In this document: one piece after another, positions 21,218-34,404 of the stretch
Numbering within the stretch: position 1 is the first letter of the stretch
How the letters are laid out: each line of letters begins with the position of its first letter
From: Papiliotrema nemorosa
Taxonomy: Eukaryota; Basidiomycota; Tremellomycetes; Tremellales; Rhynchogastremaceae
Length of the DNA: 64,000 nucleotides
Direction of reading: 5' to 3'
Assembly (NCBI GenBank): GCA_032158125.1
Contig: JASKOT010000006.1
Location: forward strand, 744,001-808,000
Notes under the pieces: generated by a model
Database searches by the model: none
What the model was told of the DNA's origin: nothing
The model's input: the letters and a program-made list of their open reading frames with translations, nothing else
Made by a program: the position numbers and the translations under genes

Positions 21218-22174
21218 TCATTGAATTGCCATCCCAACAGAAAACCCTCTGATTCTCGCTTTCACACATTGTTTGTAGTGCCATGCTATCAGGTCCGGGT
21301 CCGGTCGCCAATCTGCAGGACCGTGGAAGCGGTCGGGTGGGATTCGCTTGCCGTGTTGTGGTATGCAGGTCTCATTAAAGGCATGAACGTAATAGCTGTC
21401 GCCCTGGCGCATCAGTTCAGGTGCTCTGCAATAACTCACATCTTTGAAGAAGGAGAACTCTAGTCGATCAAAAGCATGATGAAGATCTTTCCTGAGCAGA
21501 AGGCCGCATGTCACATCGAACAGTTCCGGCTCTTCGTTATCTGTCACTTGCTGCAATTGCCGATATATCTGTATATCAGACTCCTCTTCACTGCGAGACT
21601 CACGTTGGGACGACTTTGTGGCACGATATGCGCAGCTACACAGACGGGAAAAATCGCATCGGTGACCAAACAGACAGCATCACGAGCGATGACAAACATT
21701 TTAAATCGCGACTGTCATGAGCCTCATCACAATCGTCACCTACCTGATCTACATCGGACCTGGACGATCTTGACCTGGTTGAGCTCCCTTCGACGTTCGG
21801 GGGAGCGACTCTGAGGAAATATTCAGGCCCTCTTGAGAATTCGAGCGGAAGTGTTCGACCTGACATATCAACACAGCAACACGGGATGCCTGACCTGGCT
21901 GAGTATAGACGAATTCTCCTGCAGTCGGAGCATTATGAGGCAGCATCGCGACTCCGTTGGCGTCACTTATAAGAGACGGAAGCTGAGGATCGTGATCGAC
22001 GAGCATCTCAACCACCTCGATGACATAGCGCCAAGTATTGATTCCTCCGTCTGTGATAAACTGAAGTGGAAACGTCGCGATCCTCCGACTATCGTCAGTG
22101 ACGATGGTGACCAATGCAGAGGGACGAACTCTCCAGCTAGTCTTCGCGAGCGGATATTTGCGTTCCGAGGGCAT
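21218..22174 (-). CDS. HNH-endonuclease-like protein, paralogue 1
   Basis: Exons 22174-21895, 21859-21744, 21711-21604, 21568-21440 and 21403-21218 give about 272 aa. The N-terminal half (PSERKYPLAKTSW...INTWRYVIEVVEMLVDHDPQ) is a conserved module of unknown role. The C-terminal half resembles the HNH_2 nuclease domain common in basidiomycetes: CVAAHIVPQSRPN and then FDVTCGLLLRKDLHHAFDR, followed by DSYYVHAF and a tail AWHYKQCVKARIRG. The position that is usually Asn before GLLL is Cys here. It shares order, motifs and the same five-exon plan with the plus-strand gene at 46949. Whether it cuts DNA, or is an orphan domain protein, cannot be told. Introns are very short (32-36 nt). Confidence 0.7.
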
Positions 22175-22495
22175 GACAAGAATATGGCAAATGCGAAAGG
22201 AAGTGACGAGGTTCAGTTCATCGCGGGTGAGTCACGACCCATGTGGCAGTCCAGTCAATCGCACTGCCGTACACTGTACAAGGACGACCGATAACCGCCT
22301 ACGCGTACTTGGGAATGCAAAAATGGCAAAGCTATGAATGATCCCAAGCTGACGAACCCCGCTTCATCATGACCACTGTTCATTGGCCCGAGCCGCTGCT
22401 CTCCATCTAAAAACTCGATCATTGGGATAACACACGCAGCGGACCCTCAGCATTTCCATGCATATTGTCATTGCCTATCTATCCACATCGTTCGA
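22175..22495. other. Intergenic between ATP17 and HNH paralogue 1
   Basis: About 320 bp carrying the promoter of the HNH-type gene and the 3' UTR of ATP17. No other exon recognised. Confidence 0.3.
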
Positions 22496-23016
22496 CTAAT
22501 GGTGTCCGTTTTTGTGGTGCTTCAGGTGCACTAACAGTCAGCACACAGCCAAATGAGGCGATGATCTACTCACTGTTGTAGTCGATAGTGTAGCCGATAC
22601 CGAAAAGAGCGATGATGGTCGCCAACAGAGGTGCACTATGATATGAGCTTCCTCTTAACGAAGAGTCGACGTGATGTGAGTTTTGGTGAAAGGGTGAACG
22701 TCGACATACCCGCTAGCGTTGGCTCCGTCAAAGTATCGTCCCTTGATTCCACCTGGTCGTTGGTTCTTGGGCAGAGGACCCTTGGGCAGCTTCGAGTAAA
22801 AGTCGACAACCTGTTGTGTTCGTGCCGAGGTGGTACCGGACGACTATCATTAGCATCTATACGACATATCATATGTCCCATCGTAGAGGTATGTGAAGTG
22901 TCGACATCGGATGGGATTCCAGGCAGATATGCAAAGCGACGTACAACAGCGTTGGGAGTAGCAATCTTTGGGGGGATGAGACCCGCGAGTGACCTTCGGA
23001 TTGCGGATGGGTACAT
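22496..23016 (-). CDS. ATP17: Mitochondrial F1F0 ATP synthase subunit f
   Basis: Exons 23016-22945, 22810-22710, 22635-22574 and 22530-22496 give about 89 aa. The sequence has the subunit-f layout: a basic N-terminal presequence-like start (MYPSAIRRSLAGLIPPK), VDFYSKLPKGPLPKNQ, and one hydrophobic segment (APLLATIIALFGIGYTIDY) that crosses the inner membrane, then a short His/Lys-rich end. Subunit f is part of the Fo stator region and helps complex dimerisation. The first intron is unusually long for this window (134 nt). The gene is divergent from GGC1 with 292 bp between starts. Confidence 0.88.
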
Positions 23017-23308
23017 GATGGATGAGGGAGAGGAGTGGTGAGGTTTATGGTATATGGTGACACCTATGGCATCGAGCAGCAGCAGGGGAGGAGGGGGGGA
23101 GGGGGCGGGAGTATTTCCGTCTCTTTCCGACAGTGTGGCACTTTTTTCCCCCCCCCGTCCCCCCTTTCTCCCAAGCAAGACCGTGCCTGATATTCTGATA
23201 TTTTGGGTGGGACAGAGGGAGCATTATCATCTCTTGCATATAAACCATCCGTATACCCCTTGCATCCCTCTCACCCCTTCATCCCTCCTCACTAGCAGCC
23301 AAATCATC

Positions 23309-24632
23309 ATGTCCCCACCTATGACCGGAAAGAGGGAATCGGGAACCGCCCGAATTCTCGGTTCAGGAGCTTCAGGTGAGTTGGCTGTTCCCCATCCTCG
23401 CCTCGTGTGAGGGGACGATAAGCTGATCATGGTCAGGTATCGCCGAACTGCTAGTGTTTCACCCTGTTGTAGGTATTAAAACACCCTCTGCGAACTCCTT
23501 GGATCGCAGAAGACACCTCTCGCAGCGCGAATAAAGCTGAACATCGCAGGACACTGTCGCCAAACGACTCATGTCAAACCGAGGTGCCGTCTCATTGAGC
23601 AACATGAACCAGATTGTCTTTCGAAAAGCAGCAGAAGCATCTATTGGTGGAAAATTCCTCTCTCTGTTCCCTGGATTAGGTTATGCAGCTGGGTACAAGG
23701 TCGCTCAACGAGTCTACAAGTTTGGTGGTCAACCGTACTTCCGAGATTTGATCGACAAGAACATGGGGGATTCTTTCAGGGATACATTCGGAAAGAAGAC
23801 TGGAGGATTGATGATGCACGCTACTGCTGGGTCGTAAGTCACCTTGTTGACTTCAATCGCAAAGCTGATGAGACAGATTGACGGGTATTGGAGAGGTTGT
23901 GCGTAAACTGTCGTTGTGTTAGGTACACAACTAATGGGGCAGGTCTTGTTGCCCCTTGATGTGCTCAAGATCAAAATGCAGACCAACCCTGACGCTGTCC
24001 GAGGTCGAGGTTTCTTCAAACTCATCACCGAGGAGGGTGTGGCTTCGCTCTACCGAGGTTGGGGATGGACAATGGCCCGAAACGCTCCTGGTTCTTTCGC
24101 TGTGCGTCCACGTGCGCAAGGGTCGATTATGACTGACAACGCAGCTCTTTGGTGGATCTGCCATGACCAAGGAGTATCTGTTCCACCTGGATGACTACTC
24201 CAAGGCTACCTGGTCTCAGAGTGAGTAACTCCTGATCTCCATTACTCCCAACAATTTGTCGCTCGTAGAGCTAATGACCAGACTTTGTCGCGTCCATCGC
24301 TGGTGCCGTCGCCTCCATCACTGTCGCCTCGCCATTGGACGTCGTCAAGACCCGGATTCAAAACGCCAACTTCAACTCGCAAGTGGGAGGAATGACCATC
24401 ATCAAGGATATGGTCAAGACTGAGGGTGTCGGCGCTTTCTTCAAGGGTCTGACCCCCAAGGTGAGTACACTAATCAATGTCGAGTGCATAGGTGTTGATA
24501 CTGCAGATCCTGGTCGTCGGCCCCAAACTCGTCTTCTCCTACACCTTGGCTCAAAGCTTGATCCCCTTCTTTGGAAAATACGGTGAGTCAAGCCGGTAAA
24601 GGTTGTTCAATTGTGCTAATGTTACAGTCTAA
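23309..24632 (+). CDS. GGC1: Mitochondrial GTP/GDP carrier
   Basis: Exons 23309-23375, 23437-23468, 23550-23833, 23877-23898, 23943-24101, 24145-24220, 24282-24460, 24507-24582 and 24628-24632 give about 299 aa, the usual length for the mitochondrial carrier family. The three carrier signatures are visible: HPVDTVAKR, LPLDVLKIK and SPLDVVKTR. The order of ARILGSGASG, SLFPGLGYAAGYKVAQRVYK, RGWGWTMARNAPGSFALFGG and LVFSYTLAQSLIPFFGK follows yeast Ggc1 closely. It exchanges GTP and GDP across the inner membrane. The last exon contributes one codon plus the stop, so the 3' splice site at 24626-24627 decides the end. Confidence 0.93.
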
Positions 24633-25027
24633 GCGAGTATGAGTGATGCAGCATGAGAAGGGTCATACTGGACATTAGAAGCTTGAGGCAAAAATACACC
24701 GGGGGTCAGGTTAGACGTTGGACATATAGACGACAATCGGGGAGACGATTTCATTATCAATCTAGACCTGATCATTATTTGTACAACGCCGGGTAAGAAA
24801 TACACCCATCAGGGTCTCATGCACCTCTCTCTCTTCCTCGTGCAATAAATGACTGGGCGTTTAGCCAACTCAGACAAGAGTACCGGTCGGAACATAACCG
24901 GAAACCGAATGACTGCCAGGCATATAAAGAGGCTACTCGGTCGCCACCCCCCTTCTCTCGACGCGTCTTTGCAAAAAGTTGCCCCATACTTTTCGAGGGC
25001 AAGAGGGAGGAGCAACCACCTCGTACG
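24633..25027. other. Intergenic between GGC1 and the thiolase gene
   Basis: About 395 bp between two plus-strand genes, holding the GGC1 3' UTR and the thiolase promoter. A pyrimidine-rich stretch precedes the thiolase start. No exon recognised. Confidence 0.35.
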
Positions 25028-26541
<1,514 letters not shown>

Positions 26542-26922
26542 GCGCTGTCATAGGACACTCAGGTAGACACGAATAGACGTGAGCCGCCATGACGGTTTCA
26601 CGGATCTCTGACATGCACATCAGTGTCAGTAGTCGTGATCACCTTGCCCTTTACATGGCAAGATCGGCATGATCTTCCAGATCTTCGTCCCTCCTTTGAC
26701 CATCTTCCCCGTGGAGACCCTTGACTTTACTAACCCTCTTCAACCGTCCTTGCCTGCCCGTGCGCTATGGCAGATCCATGAAAGGATCGACCATTGGACG
26801 AAGCTAGAACATTAGAGTGATATGCTCATCGTGCAAGACCATCTGACATCTCTTTGACGCTTGCTGCAGCTGTGACTTGACTACTCCAATTGCCCGATTA
26901 ATCACACAGCGGTCGACTACTC
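26542..26922. other. Intergenic downstream of the thiolase gene
   Basis: About 380 bp with no recognised exon. It holds the thiolase 3' UTR and the upstream region of the small gene at 26923. Confidence 0.3.
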
Positions 26923-27412
26923 ATGTGGTGGCAACGCATGATGGGTCTCCGTCAATCATACAATCCTCCCGCTCACGACTACAATGGTCCGTTGTTCGGG
27001 GGACACTACGCAGGAGACTTCTCAATCAGGGTCAGTACATTATCCCCGCCACCGACGACCATGCTCCGACTACATCAGGCGTAGAACCCTATCCAGGCAG
27101 TGTAATTCCACTGACATTGTAAGAAAGGTCGCCCAAATGTGAACAAAGCTTTACCTGCCACTCCGCCGCCTTCCAAGTCCGTTCGATTTGGGGCTGCCCC
27201 ACCGTGAGTTTTCAAGCGAAGCCAGACCACGGATTGATCACAGAGCTTGGGAGTTTTACAAGACAGAGGCACCGGAGGATAACACGGCTAACACTCGATA
27301 TTTGAGCCCTACTACTTCTTCAAGTGATCCACATTCTTCTGTGAATTCTAGAACAACAGTGTACGCTTCGCCGGCGAATGGTAGTGGAGGATTCTACGTT
27401 GTGAACAAGTGA
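26923..27412 (+). CDS. Small unknown Gly/Pro/Ser-rich protein
   Basis: Not recognised. Exons 26923-27030, 27124-27203 and 27244-27412 give about 118 aa. The start MWWQRMMGLR is the first ATG after an in-frame TAA. The peptide has an aromatic Gly-rich patch (YNGPLFGGHYAGDF), a Lys/Pro stretch (ALPATPPPSKSVRFGAAPP), AWEFYKTEAPEDN and a polar tail ending GGFYVVNK. Both introns have usable splice sites and keep a frame that looks coding across all three parts. There is no membrane segment in this model. The first intron ends in an unusual AAG acceptor, and an upstream exon cannot be ruled out. Confidence 0.5.
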
Positions 27413-28027
27413 GAATGGGCTCAAGCTTGGTCTACGAGGGACACATTGCAGTATCTTATGCCAGATATATCTTATGCTAGATGTACATATGGATTGAAGT
27501 GACCATGCACCTTTCTGTCTGAGAGGAAATTTGTGCTGGTGCACGTTCAAGGAAATGTGACCCCGCAAGGCTCTGCGAGGCGCGAGCTGCCGTCCGCCAT
27601 GCGAGCTATGCCCCTGCGCCCTGCACCCTGCAGGGACGTGTCCAGAGTTATCGAGCAGACTCCTTGCATCAAACAGCTCATGATGGAGTATGTATGATGC
27701 AATGCTTTCCCTACGATTCGCAGTGGTCTTTGCCGACTGTTGGTAAGTTAATGAATGTTGCTGAAATGGAGATCTGCCACAGTTCCTGAAGTGATCGACG
27801 TCGACTGCCAGGTATCGTTTCACCCTTTCGACAAACTCGGAGATTTTGAAGTATCCCCCCCTCGAATACCCTCGATACCCTCAAACACACCCTCGCATTC
27901 ACCGCCTCGAGGCCAGCAGGGTCAGAATGAGGACCACATCTGGAATCATGACCATCTCTTCTTCTTGTACACCGTCTATCGATCCATTCTGAACTGCGCG
28001 TTTGGTCTATTTGCGGAAAACCTCAAG
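27413..28027. other. Upstream region of the TRK transporter gene
   Basis: No separate gene recognised. The TRK reading frame is open back to about 27755 without a start ATG before 28028, so extra N-terminal sequence from an unseen upstream exon is possible. A direct repeat of TATCTTATGC lies around 27454-27478. Confidence 0.35.
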
Positions 28028-31019
28028 ATGGTCAAGTTGAACGACCTCACCAAACATCTCAACTTTTTTCGCTATCACCTCCTCTTTTTCACTTTTACCC
28101 CCATCATCGTCTCTGGGATCTTTTATGGTGCGAATGGGAAAGCTCCTCATGATGGGTCCACCGCCGATGTACAAAAGGTGGACTATATCGACTCGCTCTT
28201 CTTGTGCTATTCAGCCATGACGTGAGCACAATCTCGACCGTTGAACGATTGAGCGCAGCTGATTGTCGCAGTGTGACAGGAGCGGTGACCCTCAAGTAGC
28301 TCCAATCTGACCTCGTAAACGCACGAGAGCTGATACACAGCATCTCCACCCGTCAACCCATCCAACAAGTTATCCTCTTCTTCCTATTCATCATAGGGGA
28401 CTTCACCTTCGTATCATGGTTCATGGTTCTCATCCGAAAACGATTCTTCCGTCGACATTGCGAAGAACTACTCCGTCGTTCCAAACAGCTCAAACCCAGT
28501 CGGACCAAGACCATCTTCGACAAGGCATTCACGTTTAGTACGAGAGTCGCCGGAAAGAGAAGATACAACGGTGGACCTATATCTGGTCCTACAGATGCCA
28601 GACCTGCGGGAGACTATGCGTCGGAGAGGTTGGATTCGCCAAACGACATGGAAGGGAGTCAACCTCGTGCTTCGAGTGTGGAGGATGACATCTCCCATAT
28701 CAACATTGGGACGGCGAGAAATTCCCCAGTCGACGAGAAAAGCGGGTCAACCACTGCGCAAGCTTCCATTGCCGAACCTTATGCCCAGACTCAATCACCC
28801 CCTGCACCCCGAACAGTTCCGATAACGCGGCCCCCGATTCCAATGACACAGACCAGGACTATACAGATCGCCGAGCCGGATATGGAGGGACACGCGCATG
28901 TACGACATCGCCTCAGAGCGCGTTCGAGGGGGTTGAGTATAGCTACGACTGCGAACTATCCCATGGAGCCACTACGAAAAGTCACAACTCTGCCTGCTCG
29001 AAGCCACAACATCCCAAACCCGGTCGACCACAAGCACACCGGGATGGGTGGATTCCCTACCCCAATCCAGGTTGTCGGTCAACTCTTACCAGACACTGCT
29101 CGATCAACACTGCGGAATCGATTCACTCGACCCGAAAGGCGATACACGGTGATCAGCAGGACTGATACTATACAACCCAATGACCCAGAAACTGGCAGCG
29201 ATGATAGTCTTGGTGGTATCAAAGCTACGGTAGCGCGATGGATGCCTGAAAAGCTAGGCGGATTAGTCATTGGGCGCAACAGCCGGTTCTTCTCGGAAGA
29301 ACTCGACGATGAGGAGTTGGAAGAGCTTGGCGGGGTGGAGTATCGTGCGCTGAGACTATTGAGTTACCTTGTCCCAGCTGTACGTCCTGTGATGGACTCG
29401 AGGCTGATGACTAGTACATGTTCGTGTGTCAAATGGTGCCCTTCGCTATCATCGCCATCTACTTTTCGAAAGTCTCACAGTGGGATTCAGTCTTTGCACC
29501 GACCCCCGGAGTTCAGCAGTACAGCGCAAACAAGACTTGGACATCGCTTTTCCTCGTTGTCTCTGCATATGCAGGCTGTGGCATGACGTGAGTGACGATC
29601 AATATGAGTACGAGGCCTGATAACCAGGTTGATCGACCAAAGCTTGTATCCCCTCAGAGAATGTTACCTGGTCGTTTTTGTCCTCGTCTTTGTGCTTTTG
29701 GCCGGGAACCATGCCTTTCCTATGATGTTGAGAGGCATCATCTGGATCGGGACCAAGATATGGCGTACAGGCGGGATCAACGAGACCCTGCACTTTTTGC
29801 TGGATCATCCTCGAAGGCAAGCTGTCACGTCTGTCATATCAAAATACGACTGATAGGCCAGATGCTTCCTGTACCTCTTTCCCAGTCATCAAACATGGTA
29901 CCTAGTCTTTGTCCTCATTGCTTTCATGTAAGCTTAACTCGCAGCTGCGACCGGGCTCTTGCTGATACCTAGCTTGGTGGAGATGTTTGCATTCTTGGTG
30001 CTCAACATCGGTCTCCCAGTCTTGACTGACTTGGGCGGCTTCCAGAAGTTTGCCGATGCGCTTCTGCAGAGTCTGAGTGTTCGAGCGGCTGGATTCGGCG
30101 TGGTGCCTATTGCCAATATGGCTCCAGCGGTTCTGTGAGCTGCCCGTACCTGTTCATTGTTGAGGCATAGCTGACAGCCAGGTTTTTCTACGTGGTGGGT
30201 CGGACGTTTGCCATGTGACAAGACTGATAACCGATCCAGATCCTGATGTATGTTGCGATCTATCGTATGTGTGGCTTTGCTTCGCACCTATTGCACAAGC
30301 TCATGTGTAGCAATCGCAATGTCTGTCCGATCGACCAATGTATACGAGGAGAAAGGTGAGCCCCTCCTTCCGCCCAACAACGTAACTGATGAGAAGCTCT
30401 GGGAGTGTATGAACCTGAGGACCCAGATATGAACACTGAGACTGAGCCCGCTTTTCAAGGCAAGAAACATGAAGTCTTCAGGTCAGCTATACCCCTACCC
30501 CTCGACTTACACTGTACTGACATTATTGTAGCAAGTACCTCGCTTGGCATATCCGACGTCAACTCGCATTCGATATTTGGCCGTTGACCTTTGCCATCTT
30601 TCTCATTTGCATTATCGAGCGAGACAAATTGATGGATACCGAGAATGCTACTTGGTTCACCATCTTTCGGGTGATTTTCGAATGTACCAGTGCGTACGCT
30701 ACTATCGGATTATCACTGGGTACCCCGAACAACAACTTCTCTTTCACTGGGGAGTTTAGAACCCTCTCAAAGCTCGTTGTGAGTCGCAGCTCGACTTTAT
30801 AGGTCTCTTCCGGGCACGTGGTTGACGGGATCGCAGATTATCGTGGTCATGCTTCGGGGCCGACATCGTGGATTGCCTGTAGCAATTGATCGAGCTGTGC
30901 TCTTGCCGCATGCTTATGCTCGATTCGACCGTCAGGCGGCGGAAGACAACCAAGATACGGCCCCAGCTGCTGCGACCCAGAACGGAGTGTTCAATGGTGG
31001 GTCGAGCCGTGACAGGTAG
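28028..31019 (+). CDS. TRK1: TRK-type high-affinity potassium transporter
   Basis: Exons 28028-28221, 28272-28295, 28341-29379, 29415-29587, 29628-29816, 29862-29927, 29973-30134, 30182-30194, 30240-30264, 30311-30355, 30397-30481, 30532-30778 and 30837-31019 give about 814 aa. It moves K+ across the plasma membrane. The four membrane-pore-membrane units can be followed: LNFFRYHLLFFTFTP with pore TVTGAVTL, pore SAYAGCGMTL, pore VRAAGFGVVPI and pore ECTSAYATIGLS. The long exon 3 encodes the hydrophilic cytoplasmic loop between units 1 and 2 that is typical of fungal Trk. The intron 29817-29861 seems to be GC-AG, giving the conserved LLDHPRRCFLYLFP. Exon 8 has 13 nt. Start choice is uncertain because the frame is open upstream. 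Confidence 0.9.
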
Positions 31020-31140
31020 CTTGACAAACGAGATGACTCCCTCGGCCTGGACTTATCGATTGCTGCTGCACTACATGCATTGTAGATAAAGAATGTGGGA
31101 TTCTGCAAATCCATCAGACAAGCTTGAATCCCACAGCACT

Positions 31141-34100
31141 TCACGCTCTGACCACATCTACATCATCATCCAAGGAATAAAGCGCTTCAATCTCGGATAA
31201 GATTCTCAAGAAATCCCATAGATAACTTTGAGCGCGTTTGGACTTGACCGACATTTCACCACTCCCAGACCCTGATGCGTCGTCTTGGGATGATGAGGTG
31301 GTATTGAGCGCATCGAGCAAAGTAGAAGCGACCAGACGAATCTTGTTGACGAGTGATACACCATTGACCGCTATCTATCAGCCTTGTTCGAAGACTGCGT
31401 CAACACGGACTCACCAATCACTTGAATGGGAATCTTTTGCAGGATACTCAATAAATCACTGGCGACTGATTCCTTCTCTTCGTCCGAGATCATCGCTCTC
31501 GTACTCTCCAATCGCCTTTGAGCCGAGGTGAGCCGACCCGTTCTAGCTGCCGCGTGGGACTGTTTCTGCGAGACCAATTCCCCTGATTGAAGCTCCAGCA
31601 GATCGTCGCGGTATTGCAGCAAGATGTACCGGGACATTTGCTGAGTATCAGCTCTGATAGAGCAGTTTCTAAGCGCTTCAAGACTGACCTGAGTGACGTA
31701 GATATTTGCCTGTTGAACAAGGAATGCATCCTTGACAGCCGCTCGGGATGCTTTGGGATCAAGCAACAACGCCCGGACTTGCTCGGACGCGTTGACATCC
31801 CAATTGTCCGACAATGCACTGAAGGATCAGCATGCCTTCGACGACAATTGCCGGTTCCACGTAGCAATATCCCGTTCTGATTGGACTGCATTGTAGACTC
31901 ACCTGACAGAAGGCGTATCCGCACCTTGATCTAGCCGTAACTCCATTGGGCAATCATCCATTAGGCCTATCACTTGGTCGTACAGCTCGTTGACCTCGTT
32001 GATTCGCATTTGCAACATCAATCCCGACGGAGGTCTTCTTCGGTCATGATTGCGTTTGTCGAGCGCCTGTCCGGTCACTGGCGTTGTCAGCTCAGCCTCA
32101 AACGACGAGTTGGATGGTGTGCCCACATCGGAAAAGCTTGCTAATGTAGTAAAAACCGCTCAAAATGGACGTGTGATCCCGCGGCATTTCTCGATAACCA
32201 TTTTCGTCGATATACTCGTCCTCCCTTTATGATCAGCCCTTTCGCCCTCGGCTTAGGGGCCCGAGGCGGCAAGATAGACTTACGCCAGTCCCGGCAAATC
32301 GACATCGGCGTAGAGGGATTCACTAGCCACGGGTGAACAGGCGCCGAGCACACTAGAAGTGATGTCCCCGCCAATACACAGCCACAAGACCCTTCGGCGG
32401 ATTTCGCGTTCCACGGGGTTGTAATTCGCATAAGACTGCAGCACATGAGCATTTTTGACATGACAAAAGCGTCGAGACTGGACTGACAGACTCCTCGTTG
32501 GCTCTAGTATTGACAAGCAGGGCCCAATTGTAACCGAAAGACTCGGATGCACTACATTTGTACCCCATGTGGTATCCAGTAATCCCCACCCTGCCATTAG
32601 CCGCGGTATTACTCAAGGTTCGAGAAGAGGCTATAGCTCACATGTAGATCACGATATCTGCAGGAAATCATCAGCGACGTTCCCAAGGTGGGCAGAAACT
32701 CACGTCGATTGACCGTAGGTTCGTCGCAAGGTCTATACAGGTATCTCTTTGCAATGTCACTGGCCTTGATGATCAAAGCTTTGACCTCTTTTCTCGGCAA
32801 AGGGACGAATGACCTTGGGATCTGGGTCAAAGTGGCAGATACCAGGCCCATGACCAGCGCGATAAATTCGTCCGCGTTGGGTCGTTCTTCTCTGCCCTCT
32901 CGCAGGTCACGCATGAAAGATGGTCGATGGATGTATGGACACAAGCCATAAACGTAATCGAAGAAGAGATCGACAATGTGGTATAACAATCCACGGGGGA
33001 GTATCGCATCGAGCGGATTTGACGGATTGTGTGGGTAGACGGGGAATGGTGAAGTGTGCGAGAGCGGAGATTCCGTCACAATTGGTTTCGAGGGAGAGGT
33101 ATGTAGTCGAGAATGATCGGGAGGAGGTACCAAGACTGGAGGCGGGTGGAACGCTTCGGCAGGTTCAGGTATCGGTGCAAGAATGGAACTGAGCAATTGA
33201 GTTCGTGGTCGATTGTCACCCGTGTTTCGACTACCTGTTGTAGCCAGAATATCTTGAGGAGATGGAGCATCACGCCAGTCCGGGAAAGCACCTTCTAGGG
33301 TGGAGAAAGGTGGAATCGAATGGTCGTTTCGAGATGCATTCTGCGGACCAGGTGAACGTCTAACGGTCTGTTCGGCAGACCATGCCCCAGTGTTGGCATC
33401 CATATCAAACATCGATGGTGCGCGCCATGGCGTCGAATCTTCTCGACTACGACTCGATCCTGCTTCTCGAACATCCATACCAGGCGTAGAATCAGACTGG
33501 ACAAGCTTCTTGACGTATTGATTAGGTGGTCCACGCTTTTTGGGCTGATAATCGAATGTACCTTGACATCAGCGTTCAAGCCATTGATGATGAAATGCGA
33601 GATATCTGTTAACTTACATGTCAAGCCTAGGTGACTGCAGTGCGAGCAAGTGTCCCTGGTAGGCAGACTCGGGTCGACGATTGCGGAAGGAGGAGGTCGA
33701 TCACATTTCACCCTAGATGTCAGCTCCCATCCTTCCTTTCACAGGATACCAGAATGGAGTTGGAACTGCAACTCACTTGCGTGCTCTACAAGCTTAGACG
33801 AGCATCAGTCATGTGCCATGAGGATTTCCCGTGCTAAAATGCTTGAGTTCACTCACCATCGCAGGACTCTGCAATGTCAGTAATCTGGGCTGGGCGGGAC
33901 CATTCAGCGGACACATACGGGTTTGCCTAGTCTTCTTGACCCGTCCATCCGCAGCATCGCTCTTCCTCTTCTTTCCTTTGCCATTGGATGGTCCAGGTAC
34001 GGCGGACAAGGGCTCCGCCGCGGTGTCCGAAGCGAGATGCTCTACAAACAAAGGGGAATAAGTGGTCGATGACACGGGCGCGTCGAGATGCGGCTGTAAA

Positions 34101-34180
34101 GGGGCAGAGTAGGCATCCTGGGATATCCTGTCGAGAGTAGAGTGGTACGGTGAATCTAGATTCGCTCCGTGATTGTCCAT
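31141..34180 (-). CDS. Zn2Cys6 fungal transcription factor
   Basis: Exons 34180-33919, 33868-33857, 33792-33777, 33712-33618, 33561-32704, 32657-32642, 32590-32488, 32435-32284, 32224-32127, 32077-31903, 31818-31689, 31640-31415 and 31370-31141 give about 790 aa. The binuclear cluster reads SCDACRARKVKCDRPPP, then TCSHCSHLGLTC and the linker FDYQPKKRGPPNQYVKKL. The centre is the fungal transcription factor (MHR) domain: LYHIVDLFFDYVYGLCPYIH, EREIRRRVLWLCIGGD and SGFYYISKLFRLTGQAL. A Ser/Asp tail with a short helix ends the protein. Target genes are unknown. The zinc cluster is split over four exons, two of them microexons of 12 and 16 nt, and a third 16-nt exon lies at 32642. An apparent frameshift at 32120 is fully explained by the 49-nt intron 32126-32078. 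Confidence 0.88.
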
Positions 34181-34404
34181 ACTGTATCGCAACCTGAGAA
34201 GTGAAAGAATGGGGAGAGGGTGGGAGGGGTGTTGATAGGTCGGAGAATCCTCTGCTAAAGCTCGGGAAAATTGATCCCGTTTGACATGCAGTTGATAACA
34301 GAATATCGAGTAGGGCTGGTAGTGCCGTGTTCGATGCACGCATACACACAAGCAAGTGATACAAATACAATCTTCCCATGCTACTATCACGACGATGAGA
34401 CCAT

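Noticed and set aside
23085..23165. Poly-G and poly-C runs between ATP17 and GGC1
   Set aside because: Low-complexity promoter sequence; no repeat unit, origin or structured RNA could be supported.
32078..32126. Apparent frameshift in the zinc-cluster transcription factor
   Set aside because: A 49-nt intron with a GTGGGC donor and GCTGAC branch point joins KLFR to LTGQAL and gives the expected family sequence.
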